NCBI GenBank assembly: GCA_030833205.1
Contig: JAURHS010000001.1
Location: 1-64,000 of the forward strand
Source of the DNA: Prosthecobacter sp.
Lineage (GTDB): Bacteria; Verrucomicrobiota; Verrucomicrobiia; Verrucomicrobiales; Verrucomicrobiaceae
Direction of reading: 5' to 3'
Length of the DNA: 64,000 nt
A program made the translations under genes and the position numbers. The notes under the pieces were generated by a model that had not been told where the DNA came from, made no database searches, and saw only the letters and a list, made by a program, of their open reading frames with translations. Positions 53,800-63,119 of the stretch are shown here, in pieces. Numbering within the stretch: position 1 is the first letter of the stretch; each line of letters begins with the position of its first letter.

Positions 53800-54777
53800 A
53801 TGGTTCGTCTGCTGACTCAACAAGGACAACTCATCGGTTGGAACGATGAGAAGGTGCGTCCATTTCCGGACAACCTCGTCTTTCTGGATCTGCTCAATCC
53901 CTCGCGCAACGAAGAGTTGGAAGCCGAGAGCTGGCTGGAATACAACCTGCCCACCCGCGAGGAGATGCAGGAGATCGAGGAGTCGAGCCGACTCTACACC
54001 GAGAAGGGCGCGCTTTACATGACCGCATGGATTCCCGTCGGACTGGACACGCCAGATCCCGACAACACGGCCATTTCCTTCGTGTTGGCACCGGATTGCC
54101 TGACCACGCTGCGCTATGCCGACCCCATGGCCTTTCGGCTGTTGGTGGATCAGGCGCGCCGGCAGTGTCCGCTGCCGATGACCAGCGATGCGATGTTTTT
54201 GGTGCTCTGCGAGTTGGTGGTGGCGCGCATTGCCGATGCCCTGCAGATGGTTGAGGCGGATCTGAAGAAAATGGCGCGCGAGATTTTTCGCCTCGATCCG
54301 CATCGCGCCAGCGCCTCAGTGGAAAAGGATTTGGCGGATGTGGTCAAAACCCTGGGCCGGCGCAGCGCGCTGGTCGCCAATCTGCGCGAAAGCCTGCTGA
54401 GTGTCAGTCGCATGTTGCAGTTCTTCCTCAACAACGCCGCCACCTGGATGCGCGGTGACCTGGCGGCGCAGTTCCGCTCCGTGATGCGCGATGTCAAATC
54501 GCTGGATGATTACACCAACCAGCAGACTCAGGAGATGACCTTCCTGCTGGAGTCCACGCTTGGCCTGATCAACATCCAGCAGAATCAGATCATCAAGATT
54601 TTCACCATTGCCAGCGTGTTGTTCATGCCGCCGACGCTGATTGCCAGCATCTATGGAATGAACTTTCAGCACATGCCCGAGCTCTCTGCGCGTTTCGGCT
54701 ATCCAGCCGTGCTGGCCGTGCTGGTGGTTTCCGGATTGATTCCCATCTGGTGGTTCAAACGCAAAAAACTGCTTTGA
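53800..54777 (+). CDS. corA: CorA family magnesium transporter
   Basis: A 325-aa membrane protein with a large cytoplasmic N-terminal domain, a long helix and two C-terminal membrane helices. The diagnostic Mg-selectivity motif YGMNF is followed by the second helix (YPAVLAVLVVSGLIPIWWF) and a basic tail (KRKKLL). SLDDYTNQQTQEMTFLLESTLGLINIQQNQIIKIFTIAS is the characteristic stalk region. Length is normal. It follows an oxidoreductase gene beyond a strong terminator, so it has its own promoter in the 120-base gap. Confidence 0.96.
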   Translation: MVRLLTQQGQLIGWNDEKVRPFPDNLVFLDLLNPSRNEELEAESWLEYNLPTREEMQEIEESSRLYTEKGALYMTAWIPVGLDTPDPDNTAISFVLAPDCLTTLRYADPMAFRLLVDQARRQCPLPMTSDAMFLVLCELVVARIADALQMVEADLKKMAREIFRLDPHRASASVEKDLADVVKTLGRRSALVANLRESLLSVSRMLQFFLNNAATWMRGDLAAQFRSVMRDVKSLDDYTNQQTQEMTFLLESTLGLINIQQNQIIKIFTIASVLFMPPTLIASIYGMNFQHMPELSARFGYPAVLAVLVVSGLIPIWWFKRKKLL

Positions 54778-54863
54778 TTTTAGGCAGCGCAATGCACAGG
54801 CTTGACGGGCCATGAGCGCCTGATGCGGCAGGCCGGCACTCGCGGATTTTGGTTCACTTCTTC

Positions 54864-56723
54864 ATGCAGCAACGGCGTCCTCATTCCTCATCGGCTCCGC
54901 GTCATCATCGGGGCAAGGCAGCGCCTGCGCCCAGGGTCTCGCGCGAGCCGCTGCTGGAGATTTTACAGCGCCACGAGCAGTGGCTCCTCGACAAGGGCAG
55001 TGCCCCAACACCACAGGCCCTGCGCGAGTATTGGTTGGCCGAAGACCAGCGCATTGGGCCGCGTCCGGATTATCTCCTGTGGCGGATTTGGAATGTGGAC
55101 GGGGTAAGGCTCAAGGGTCCTGCGATGCAGGAAACCTTGCTCTGGAGGCAGGGATTGGCGCAGGGATATTCAGGGCCTTTGCTGGCCATGGCAGCGGCCA
55201 GGGCTTTGGAGGCGCGCGACGCCGCCCCTCGCGAGGCCATGCAAAAGCTATTGCTGGCCGCTCCGCTGCAGCCGGGTGCCGTGGGCTGGTTGATGGAAGT
55301 GGCCTTGGGTCGCGGCAGTCTGCAGTCCCTGCGCGAAGCCGTGTTGCGCGAGCATCCCTCCTGGCGGGTGGGCGAGGCGTTGCCGATGTCGGTCCATGCG
55401 CCCGTGGTGCCTCGCTGGTGGCGGCGCTGGATGATTGCTGCCTTGCGAGCCTTGGTGGGTCAGGATCCCGAGTGGCTCTGCACGCTTTGGCAGACGCAGT
55501 TGCAGTCACTTTGGCCCGGGCAGACGATGCGCTGGACGCACTGGGAAACCCTGTTGGATTGGGGCAGCGCCCTGCGCCTGGCCGGGCGCAATGATGAGGC
55601 GGGGCGGGTGTTTTGGTTGGCCCTGCAGGTGTTGCCGCCGCGTGCCCCGCAGGCCTTGTTGCAGCGTGCGCGGGCACAATCCTGGTTTGTGGCGGAGTCG
55701 GCGATGAGCTTGCCCGAGGGCCTCTGCTGCGAGGAGGCCTCGCTGATTTTTCCCGGCGAGCCGCCCAACACGGCGCTGGGAGAGCAGGCGCAGCAACTTT
55801 ACCGCGATGAGCGCGATGCCTTTCAGAATTGGCTGCAGGCCGTTGCGGCCATGGACGAGGCCTGGCGTCCCCTGCGTGATGCGGCCTTGGTTCTGCATCA
55901 TCCCCAGGCGGCCCTGGCTTGGCTGAGCCGACGCGCGCAGGCTCAGGCCACCAAGGGTCAGCATGCCCTTTTGCAAGCCGCGGCGCAGCTTTGTCTCAAG
56001 CATGGTTTGTTGGCCAGCATGGCGCGCATTGGTCAGTGGAGCTGCAGCAACAAGGCCCTGCTTTTGCAATGGGCGCAGGCCTGTCGCCGAGCTCAGCAGT
56101 GGATGCCCTTTGGCCGCGACTGGAAGGCTTGGGAGCAGCAGGCCGCGGCACTGCGGCGGGCTTGGTGCAGGCTGCTGGACGAGCCAACCTCCTGGGAAGA
56201 GGAGGAGCTCTTTGTCTTGCAGGAGCTGTTGCTCAACCGCGCGGCCACCCTTGGCGAAGCTCTGCCTGAAGGCGCGCGCCCGTGGATGGAAGCGCAGGAT
56301 CCAAGGTCGTTGGCACAACACCTCAAGGAGCATTGGCGTCTGACCTCAGCCCTGGAGAAGCAGCGGCAGTTGGAATGGTGGTCCCTGCATTCGCAGTGGC
56401 GCAGGCGCCCGCAGGCCGAGCATCAGGCTTGGCTCAGCGTGGTGAGCATTGGCGAGGAAAAAAGCGGTCGTCGGCACTGGTTGCTGCAGACGCCCAAACG
56501 CCGTCTGCACGGGCGCTTCCGTGCCGTGGATGCCGCCTCTTGGCAGATGCAGCTGGCGCAGTGGTGGGAATTGTTGACGCAGGATGTGCCTGAGTTGCAA
56601 TGCCTGTGGCTGGCCACGGACAGCAAGCTCGACTCCTGGCCGCAGGCCGATGGTCTGATTCAGCAGGTGGCCTCTTGGGAGGCCTTGTTTCGTCAGCAGC
56701 GCATGGGCTCAGGCCCCTCCTGA
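54864..56723 (+). CDS. Trp-rich helical protein, unknown (619 aa)
   Basis: A 619-aa protein (ATG 54864; TTG 54849 possible) without a signal peptide or membrane helix. The first 30 residues are basic and low complexity (QQRRPHSSSAPRHHRGKAAP). The rest is helical and very rich in W, L, A, R and Q (QLEWWSLHSQWRRRP, RWWRRWMIAALRALVGQDPEWL, AGRVFWLALQVLPP), with TPR-like pairs of helices. No known catalytic motif. It is downstream of corA, 86 bases away, and converges on the isomerase gene. Function unknown; a scaffold is possible. Confidence 0.8.
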   Translation: MQQRRPHSSSAPRHHRGKAAPAPRVSREPLLEILQRHEQWLLDKGSAPTPQALREYWLAEDQRIGPRPDYLLWRIWNVDGVRLKGPAMQETLLWRQGLAQGYSGPLLAMAAARALEARDAAPREAMQKLLLAAPLQPGAVGWLMEVALGRGSLQSLREAVLREHPSWRVGEALPMSVHAPVVPRWWRRWMIAALRALVGQDPEWLCTLWQTQLQSLWPGQTMRWTHWETLLDWGSALRLAGRNDEAGRVFWLALQVLPPRAPQALLQRARAQSWFVAESAMSLPEGLCCEEASLIFPGEPPNTALGEQAQQLYRDERDAFQNWLQAVAAMDEAWRPLRDAALVLHHPQAALAWLSRRAQAQATKGQHALLQAAAQLCLKHGLLASMARIGQWSCSNKALLLQWAQACRRAQQWMPFGRDWKAWEQQAAALRRAWCRLLDEPTSWEEEELFVLQELLLNRAATLGEALPEGARPWMEAQDPRSLAQHLKEHWRLTSALEKQRQLEWWSLHSQWRRRPQAEHQAWLSVVSIGEEKSGRRHWLLQTPKRRLHGRFRAVDAASWQMQLAQWWELLTQDVPELQCLWLATDSKLDSWPQADGLIQQVASWEALFRQQRMGSGPS

Positions 56724-56754
56724 TCTCTCAGCGGGGCCTTGAACCGAGGGCTGT

Positions 56755-57600
56755 TTACTTCGCCGGCTTCCAGTTGCGCACGAAGTCCAGGCACTGGGTG
56801 ATTTCAGGCACGCTGGTCTCCCAGTGATGCTCATACTCGCAATGCAGCGGACCGGGATAGCCTTGCGCGTGGTACTCGGCGAGCACCTCAGCGATCTTGC
56901 TCTTGCCCTGACCAAAGGGCACATCGTGGGCCTTGACCACACCGAATTCCGTCAGGTCCTTCATGTGGCTGTCAAAGATGCGGCCCTTGAGAATCTTGAT
57001 GCAGTCCACGGGGTCCAGCCCGCTGCGCACCCAGTGGCCGATGTCGGCGCAGGCGCCCATGCGCGCGTCACGGTTCTTCACCAGGTCCAGGACATAATTG
57101 GGATCCCAGAACAAATAGCCGCGATCCAAGGGGCGCTTGGGGTGATTGTGGATGGCCATCTTGATGTCGAACTCCTTGACCAGGGCTTCGATGCCATCGA
57201 GGCCGGCCACATCGGGCTCAGTGACCACGACGCCGATCTCCATGGCCTTGCAGAACTCAAACACCTTGCGGTCGGCCTGCGCGTCCTTGCCCAGCTTGAC
57301 CACGCCGTAGCCCACAGGGGTGAGGCCTTTTTGCGCCAAGGCTTCCTTCACCTTGGCCATCATTTCAGGACTGGCCTGATGATCCCATTTGCGGCTCTCA
57401 TCAAACTTTTGTCCCGGGTAAAACTCAATGGTCTTGCCACCGGCCTGCGCGGTTTTGTCAATCGCTTCAAAGACGCTGTACAGGCGGAAGCTGTAGGCTT
57501 GGCAGCCGGCGTAAAATTGGCCGACCTTGGCGGAGGGCGGAAGGGCAAGGGCTGCCAGTGAAGCGGCCAGAACGAGGCAGAGGCTCAGAGTCTTGATCAT
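56755..57600 (-). CDS. Secreted sugar phosphate isomerase/epimerase (TIM barrel)
   Basis: A 281-aa protein with a Sec signal peptide (MIKTLSLCLVLAASLAALALPPSA). The AP-endonuclease-2/xylose-isomerase-like barrel has FYPGQKFD, VVVTEPDVAG, AIHNHPKRP, ACADIGHWVRSG, DSHMKDL and HCEYEHHW supplying Glu, His and Asp metal ligands. Common beside Gfo/Idh enzymes in PVC genomes and acts on sugars. It is the last gene of the yqeY-ispD-isomerase unit, 62 bases downstream of ispD. Confidence 0.92.
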   Translation of the reverse strand: MIKTLSLCLVLAASLAALALPPSAKVGQFYAGCQAYSFRLYSVFEAIDKTAQAGGKTIEFYPGQKFDESRKWDHQASPEMMAKVKEALAQKGLTPVGYGVVKLGKDAQADRKVFEFCKAMEIGVVVTEPDVAGLDGIEALVKEFDIKMAIHNHPKRPLDRGYLFWDPNYVLDLVKNRDARMGACADIGHWVRSGLDPVDCIKILKGRIFDSHMKDLTEFGVVKAHDVPFGQGKSKIAEVLAEYHAQGYPGPLHCEYEHHWETSVPEITQCLDFVRNWKPAK

Positions 57601-57662
57601 GGTTGAGCCTAGGCCAACGCGCTCAGGGGCAACATCCTTGCAGCAACTTCGGCCGCGCTGGC

Positions 57663-58349
57663 TCAGGCCTGTGGTTCTTGAGGCTCAATCCACTTGGCCG
57701 CCCATTCCAAGTCCTGGGGGAAGGTGATCTTGGGGTTGGGCTGCGGGTTGCTGACCACCTCCACGGGTAGGCCAAGCAGTTGCAGAGCAGAGACTTCATC
57801 GGTGACCAGCTGGCCGCTGGCGATGACCTCGGCATAGGCCTGCCGCAACAAGGCGAGATCAAAAACCTGCGGGGTCTCCATGATCCAGGCGCCTTCGCGC
57901 TCAATCGAGCCGCAGATGCGCCCCTGATCATCGACCCGCTTGAGGGTCTCGGTCATGGGACGGGCGCAGGCCGCGGCACCGCAGCTTGCTGCGGCCCGCA
58001 GGCAGGCGCTGATTTGCTCGGGGCTGATGAGCGGCCTTGCCCCATCGTGCACGGCCACCCGTTGACAGTCGGCGGGGCAGCGTTGAAGGCCGGCGAGTAC
58101 GGAGAGATGGCGCTGGGCTCCGCCCTGCACCACGGCGCTGACCTTGCTCAAATCCACCTGATGGCGCCACAGGGCGATGCTGCCTTCCACCTCGTCGCCT
58201 CCGACCACAATGACTTCATCGATCTCCTGACAACGGCAGAAGGCCAGCAGGCTGCGCAGCAGCACAGGCCTCCCTGCCAGCGGAGCCAGCAGTTTGTTGA
58301 AGCCCATGCGGCGGCTGGAGCCGGCGGCCACGACAATGGCGCAGTTCAT
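57663..58349 (-). CDS. ispD: 2-C-methyl-D-erythritol 4-phosphate cytidylyltransferase
   Basis: A 228-aa enzyme of the non-mevalonate isoprenoid pathway (MEP + CTP to CDP-ME). The nucleotide loop VVAAGSSRRMGFNKLLAPLAG, with invariant Arg and Lys, HDGARPL and EIITDDVS-like VTDEVSALQLLG, are family-typical. It starts 7 bases after yqeY ends on the same strand, so they are co-transcribed. Its usual partner ispF is not in the window. Confidence 0.95.
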   Translation of the reverse strand: MNCAIVVAAGSSRRMGFNKLLAPLAGRPVLLRSLLAFCRCQEIDEVIVVGGDEVEGSIALWRHQVDLSKVSAVVQGGAQRHLSVLAGLQRCPADCQRVAVHDGARPLISPEQISACLRAAASCGAAACARPMTETLKRVDDQGRICGSIEREGAWIMETPQVFDLALLRQAYAEVIASGQLVTDEVSALQLLGLPVEVVSNPQPNPKITFPQDLEWAAKWIEPQEPQA

Positions 58350-58356
58350 GGTGCGG

Positions 58357-58809
58357 TTAGCTCAGGCGTTTGCCCACGGCGGCGCTGAGTTCGCCACCTG
58401 CGGCTCGGCCGGCGACGCGTTGCTGCAGCAGCTTCATCACTGCGCCCATGTCCTTTTTGCTGGTGGCACCCACCTCGGCAATCACGCTGTCAACCAAGGC
58501 ATCGAGTTCAGCGGCAGAAAGCGCGGCGGGAAGGTACTTTTCGAGAACGGCAATTTCGGCGCTTTCGGTGTCGGCCAGGTCCTGTCTTCCGGCGCTTTGG
58601 TAGCTGCTGACGCTGTCCTGGCGTTTTTTGATTTCGCGGCGCACCACCACGATCACATCGGCGTCTTCCAGGTTGCCCTCGGCTCCGAGCTTCTCGATGG
58701 CAGCGTACTTGATGGCGCTTTTGAGGCCACGCACCACATTGAGCGCCACGCTGTCGCGGGCTTTCATGGCGGTCTTGAGGTCTTCGAGGATGCGTTCGTT
58801 GAGGTTCAT
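58357..58809 (-). CDS. yqeY: GatB/YqeY domain protein
   Basis: A 150-aa protein matching the YqeY family, related to the C-terminal domain of the tRNA amidotransferase subunit GatB. N-terminal LNERILEDLKTAMKARDSVALNVVRGLKSAIKYA and the C-terminal TSKKDMGAVMKLLQQRVAGRAAGGELSAAVGKRL are diagnostic. ATG 58809 gives the normal length. Precedes ispD by 7 bases. Molecular role not established; it may bind tRNA. Confidence 0.94.
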   Translation of the reverse strand: MNLNERILEDLKTAMKARDSVALNVVRGLKSAIKYAAIEKLGAEGNLEDADVIVVVRREIKKRQDSVSSYQSAGRQDLADTESAEIAVLEKYLPAALSAAELDALVDSVIAEVGATSKKDMGAVMKLLQQRVAGRAAGGELSAAVGKRLS

Positions 58810-58961
58810 GGTCCGGGCCGGGGTTCGGGAGCCCATAATGTGCCTCAAAATCCCCAACTTGTCCAACACCCAAGGCGGCAAGGCGCTCAAGCCACGCCTT
58901 GCGCGCTGCCCCGGCATGGTTCATGGTGAGGGTTTGCTCCCTTCACCGTCACTTCGTCCCC

Positions 58962-60377
58962 ATGGGTAAAACGCTCTTCGCCAAAGTCTGGGAATCACAT
59001 GCCGTCGCCAAGTTGGCCAACGGGCAGACCCAATTGCTGATCGACACGCACCTCGTCCACGAGGTCACCAGCCCGCAGGCCTTCGGCATGTTGCGCCAGT
59101 TGGGTCTCAAGGTGGCCTACCCGCACCGCACCTTCGCCACGGTGGACCACATCGTGCCCACCGACTCGCAGGTCTCGCCCTTTGCCGATCCACTGGCTGA
59201 GGCCATGATCCAGGAGCTGAACAAAAACGCCCGCGATTTCGGCATCACCTACTTCAGTCTCAGCAGTGGCAAGCAGGGCATCGTCCATGTGGTGGGCCCG
59301 GAGCAAGGCATCACGCAGCCCGGATCCACCATTGCCTGTGGTGATTCGCACACCGCCACGCACGGCGCCTTCGGCGCGATTGCCTTTGGGATTGGCACCA
59401 CGCAGGTGCGCGACATTCTCGCCACGCAGACCATGGCCCTGAGCCCGATGAAGGTGCGCCGCATCAATGTGGACGGCAGTCTGCGTCCGGGCGTTTACGC
59501 CAAGGATGTGATCCTGCACATCATTCGTCTGCTCGGCGCGCAGGGCGGCATTGGTTACGCCTACGAATACGGCGGCAGCACCTTTGACGGCTTCTCCATG
59601 GAGGAGCGCATGACGGTCTGCAACATGAGCATCGAGGGCGGTGCGCGTTGCGGTTATGTCAACCCCGACGAAAAGACCTTTGAATACCTCAAGGGCAGGC
59701 CTTATTGCCCCAGTGGCGCGGCATGGGATGAGGCGGTGGCCAAATGGCGTGGCGTGGCTTCCGATGCCGATGCGGTGTATGACGATGTCATCAACATCCG
59801 CGCCGAGGATGTGCCGCCCACGGTGACCTGGGGCATCAGCCCGGATCAGGCCGTGGCCGTTGATCAAAATGTGCCCAAGCCCCAAGACGCAGGCAGCGAA
59901 GCCGGACGCGTGGCCATTGAGGAGGCTCTGGAATACATGAAGCTCAGCGCAGGCCAGCCGATTGCCGGCACCAAGGTTGATGTGGCCTTCATTGGTTCCT
60001 GCACCAATGGACGACTCAGCGATTTCCGCGAAGTGGCCGCATTGATCAAGGGACGGCGCGTGTCGCCTTCGGTCAAGGCCATCGCCGTGCCTGGCAGCCA
60101 GATTGTGGATGTGATGGCCCGTCAGGAAGGCTTGGACAAAATCTTCAGTGAAGCCGGCTTTGAATGGCGCGGTGCGGGCTGCTCGATGTGTCTGGCCATG
60201 AACCCTGACAAGCTGGTTGGCGATCAACTTTGCGCCAGCTCAAGCAACCGCAACTTCAAGGGCCGCCAAGGCAGCCCCACGGGGCGCACGGTGCTCATGA
60301 GTCCGGTGATGGTCGCTGCCGCGGCCTTGACCGGCAGCATCTGCGACGCGCGTGAGGTCTTCGCCATGCCCTCCTGA
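58962..60377 (+). CDS. leuC: 3-isopropylmalate dehydratase large subunit
   Basis: A 471-aa aconitase-type enzyme for leucine synthesis. The 4Fe-4S ligands are C347 (GSCTNGR), C407 and C410 ([13 protein letters not shown]). [32 protein letters not shown] and [12 protein letters not shown] are LeuC signatures. ATG 58962 gives the standard length. The small subunit leuD, normally adjacent, is not in the window: the next gene, 6 bases on, is a small membrane protein. A partner must be encoded elsewhere. Confidence 0.97.
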   Translation: MGKTLFAKVWESHAVAKLANGQTQLLIDTHLVHEVTSPQAFGMLRQLGLKVAYPHRTFATVDHIVPTDSQVSPFADPLAEAMIQELNKNARDFGITYFSLSSGKQGIVHVVGPEQGITQPGSTIACGDSHTATHGAFGAIAFGIGTTQVRDILATQTMALSPMKVRRINVDGSLRPGVYAKDVILHIIRLLGAQGGIGYAYEYGGSTFDGFSMEERMTVCNMSIEGGARCGYVNPDEKTFEYLKGRPYCPSGAAWDEAVAKWRGVASDADAVYDDVINIRAEDVPPTVTWGISPDQAVAVDQNVPKPQDAGSEAGRVAIEEALEYMKLSAGQPIAGTKVDVAFIGSCTNGRLSDFREVAALIKGRRVSPSVKAIAVPGSQIVDVMARQEGLDKIFSEAGFEWRGAGCSMCLAMNPDKLVGDQLCASSSNRNFKGRQGSPTGRTVLMSPVMVAAAALTGSICDAREVFAMPS

Positions 60378-60383
60378 GTTGGC

Positions 60384-60728
60384 ATGCAGCACCACATGCT
60401 GATCCTGGCTCAGTCGGCGGCGCAAGTCGCCGCTCCACTCTCCTTTTACGGCGCACTGCTGGGCTTTGGCCTCTCAGGTCTGTTGGCTCTTGTGGTGTCC
60501 GGGGTGAAACTCTTTGTGCAGCGGCCAGCGGCCTGGTGCCGATGGCTTGCCGGATTGGGCGCTGGCGCGGGTCTGGCCAGTGGGCTTTGGGCCTGGATGG
60601 CGCCGCATGAGGCCTTGGCTGCGCCGCTGGAGGGCGTGCCCAAAATGCTCTGGATGTTGCGCGCCCACCTCATTCCGTTTCTGCCTGCCGCGCTCAATGC
60701 CGGCCTGTGGTGGTCGCTGCGGCGTTGA
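60384..60728 (+). CDS. Small membrane protein, unknown (114 aa)
   Basis: A 114-aa protein with about three hydrophobic helices ([58 protein letters not shown]). It starts 6 bases after leuC, suggesting co-transcription, and its 3' end overlaps the convergent TatD-like gene by 35 bases. No known motif. Confidence 0.68.
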   Translation: MQHHMLILAQSAAQVAAPLSFYGALLGFGLSGLLALVVSGVKLFVQRPAAWCRWLAGLGAGAGLASGLWAWMAPHEALAAPLEGVPKMLWMLRAHLIPFLPAALNAGLWWSLRR

Positions 60729-61572
60729 GAGACCGGCAATCGCCAAAGAGCCGCCGATGATTGTCGGCGAGTTGGCGGCTGAGGCTCTCCGAGTCCATGC
60801 GACATACTCCCGCCAGCAACTGCAGGCTCAGCCCAAGATTGGCAGGGTGATTGAGTTGCGCCTGGTCACCCGGCAGCAGTTGCGCGCCCTCGATGGCCGG
60901 CGGACTCATGTCGGGAGAGTCGGTTTCAATGAGCAACCGCTGCAGGGGCAACTGCCCGAAGATCTGCAGGTTTCTGGCTTTGTGGGGATGGGCAAAGTAG
61001 GGGCTGATGGAGAAATAGGCTCCCAACTCCACCAAGGGTTCAATGAGCCGCTCTGGCCCACCGAAGGAGTGCAGCAAAAACCCGCGCGGCGCCTTGGGCA
61101 TGGCTCGCAACAAGGGCATCAGATCCTCCCAGGCGCGCAGACAGTGCAAGGTGATCACTCGTCCACGCTGGCATCCCTCCTGCCATTGCAACTCGAAGGC
61201 CGGCCGTTGAATGGCGATGCTGGGTTCATGCACCCAGCGATCCAGACCGATTTCACCCAGCCCGGCTTGGGGAAACTCATCGAGACAGGCGCGCAGGGTC
61301 TCAAGCCAGTCTGCGGGCGCTTGATGCACGCGCCAAGGGTGAAGACCAAAGCTGGGAAGGATCTGCGAGGGAAAGCGCCGCGCCAGAGCTGCCACCTGCG
61401 GCCAGTCTGCAGGCGAGGTGCCGTTGACCACCATGCCGCTGATTTGGCCGGAAGAAAAACACTGGCTCAATAAATCCTCGCGCCAGGGATCCAGGCGCAA
61501 ATCCTGCAGGTGATTGTGGCGTCGAAGATCATGGCTGGGGCGCACAGCGCCAATGAGATTGAAATCAAACAA
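60694..61572 (-). CDS. TatD-family metal-dependent hydrolase
   Basis: A 292-aa member of the TatD DNase family. The N-terminal metal motif is RRHNHLQD (H-x-H), then [14 protein letters not shown] (Glu), ITLHCLRAW (His), GFLLHSFGG (His) and LIETDSP (Asp), in the family order. The N-terminal extension ([16 protein letters not shown]) is longer than in TatD. Its ATG overlaps the end of the DUF1501 gene by 8 bases, so the two are translationally coupled. Nuclease activity is the family role; a deoxyribonuclease or peptidase-like substrate is unproven. Confidence 0.88.
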   Translation of the reverse strand: MFDFNLIGAVRPSHDLRRHNHLQDLRLDPWREDLLSQCFSSGQISGMVVNGTSPADWPQVAALARRFPSQILPSFGLHPWRVHQAPADWLETLRACLDEFPQAGLGEIGLDRWVHEPSIAIQRPAFELQWQEGCQRGRVITLHCLRAWEDLMPLLRAMPKAPRGFLLHSFGGPERLIEPLVELGAYFSISPYFAHPHKARNLQIFGQLPLQRLLIETDSPDMSPPAIEGAQLLPGDQAQLNHPANLGLSLQLLAGVCRMDSESLSRQLADNHRRLFGDCRSLNAAATTTGRH

Positions 61573-63001
61573 TCTCGCGAATCACTTCGCCGAAGTCGAT
61601 CTCAAGGCGTTTGCGCCCTGGATACTCCAGACGGTGGGAGTCCAGTCCAAGCTGGCGCAGCAGCGTGGCGTGGATGTCGGTGACATAGTGCGGATGTTCA
61701 ACGGCGTGAAATCCCAGTTCATCGGTGGCGCCATGCACCACGCCACCCCTGATGCCGCCGCCGGCCATCCACACGCTGAAGCCATAGGGATGATGATCGC
61801 GGCCGTCGCTGCCCTGTGAGCCTGGCGTGCGTCCAAACTCGGTGGCAAAGACCACGATGGTTTCCTGCAGCAGCCCGCGCTGCTTGAGATCGGCGAGCAG
61901 ACCCGCAATGGGCTTGTCCACCTGAGCGGCAAGATTGGCGTGATTGCGCTTCAGTCCGCTGTGGCTGTCCCAGGCACCGGCGGCGCCATCGCCGTGCATG
62001 ATCTGAATGAAGCGCACGCCGCGCTCCACCAGGCGTCTGGCCACCATGAGCTGTTGGCCAAAGGGCTTGGTGATGGCATGATCCAAGCCGTAGAGGCGCT
62101 GCGTCTGAGCGCTTTCTCCCCGCAGCGACATGATCTCAGGGATTTGCCGCTGCATGTGAAAGGCCAGTTCATAGGACTTGATGCGGGCCTGCAGGGCCGC
62201 GTCCTCCGGGTAGCGCAGGGCGCTCAGGGCATTGAGTCGGTGGGCCAGCGAGAAGCGCTTGCGCTGTTCCTCATCCGCCATCGCCAACTCAGGTTTGGCA
62301 AAGGCCAGCGGATTGGCTGGATCGACCGTGAGCTTCACCGCATCACAGGTTGGCCCCAGGTAATGGCCGTCCTTGAGGTCAAAGAAGCGCGGGCCGAAGT
62401 TGATGAACTGCGGCAGATTGTCGTTGAGTGATCCCAGCCCGTAGGTCACCCAGGCACCAATGCTGGGGTGGCGTCCGTCGAGCATGTGCCGCCCACTGTG
62501 GAATTGCACCTGTGCACCGTGGTTGTCGTCCGTGGTCCACATGCTGCGCACGATGGCGAGATCATCCACGCTGCGGCGCAGGTGCGGAAACCAATCGCTG
62601 ATTTCGATCCCGCTTTGCCCGCCCTTGGCGTAACCGACCTGCAGCGGGTAGATGCGGTTGCGCTGTTGGCCATTGGCATCGTTGACCACCACCACGCGCA
62701 CCTTCTTGCGCCGCTCCGGATCCAGCACCGCCTTGTAGGGCGTCTGGCCGATGTCCATGCCGGCGTAGCGATTGAGCTCGGGCTTGGGGTCAAAGCTCTC
62801 CATGTGGCTGACGCCCCCGCGCATGAAGAGCCAGATCACGCTCTTGGCGCGGGGCTGAAAGTGCGGCTTGCCATCGGGCAGCGCAGGCAGGTGCTCGGCC
62901 CCCAGAGCCGAGCGCTGCAGCAGGCTTTGCAGGGCCAGGCTGGCCAAGCCCATGCTGCCATGGCCAAGCCATTGGCGGCGCTGCATTGGGGCTGAATTCA
63001 T
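61565..63001 (-). CDS. DUF1501 family protein, Tat-type export
   Basis: A 478-aa protein of the PVC-typical DUF1501 (sulfatase/alkaline phosphatase-like fold) family. The N-terminus [20 protein letters not shown] (second Met of the gene, residue 6) has a twin-arginine look. [47 protein letters not shown]-like [32 protein letters not shown] and [22 protein letters not shown] are diagnostic, including conserved metal-site Asp and His. Normally paired with a DUF1549/DUF1553 cytochrome-like gene; here that partner is replaced by a TatD-like gene. Confidence 0.94.
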   Translation of the reverse strand: MNSAPMQRRQWLGHGSMGLASLALQSLLQRSALGAEHLPALPDGKPHFQPRAKSVIWLFMRGGVSHMESFDPKPELNRYAGMDIGQTPYKAVLDPERRKKVRVVVVNDANGQQRNRIYPLQVGYAKGGQSGIEISDWFPHLRRSVDDLAIVRSMWTTDDNHGAQVQFHSGRHMLDGRHPSIGAWVTYGLGSLNDNLPQFINFGPRFFDLKDGHYLGPTCDAVKLTVDPANPLAFAKPELAMADEEQRKRFSLAHRLNALSALRYPEDAALQARIKSYELAFHMQRQIPEIMSLRGESAQTQRLYGLDHAITKPFGQQLMVARRLVERGVRFIQIMHGDGAAGAWDSHSGLKRNHANLAAQVDKPIAGLLADLKQRGLLQETIVVFATEFGRTPGSQGSDGRDHHPYGFSVWMAGGGIRGGVVHGATDELGFHAVEHPHYVTDIHATLLRQLGLDSHRLEYPGRKRLEIDFGEVIREIV

Positions 63002-63119
63002 GCAATAAGGGGAACCCTGCCTTCATACGCCGCCAAAGCCACCGACTTTGCGGCCTGAGCCTCAGACAGCACTTGTGCTTGGCCCGCCGCTGGGTTCTAT
63101 CCCCTGCTCCGCTCCCTGC

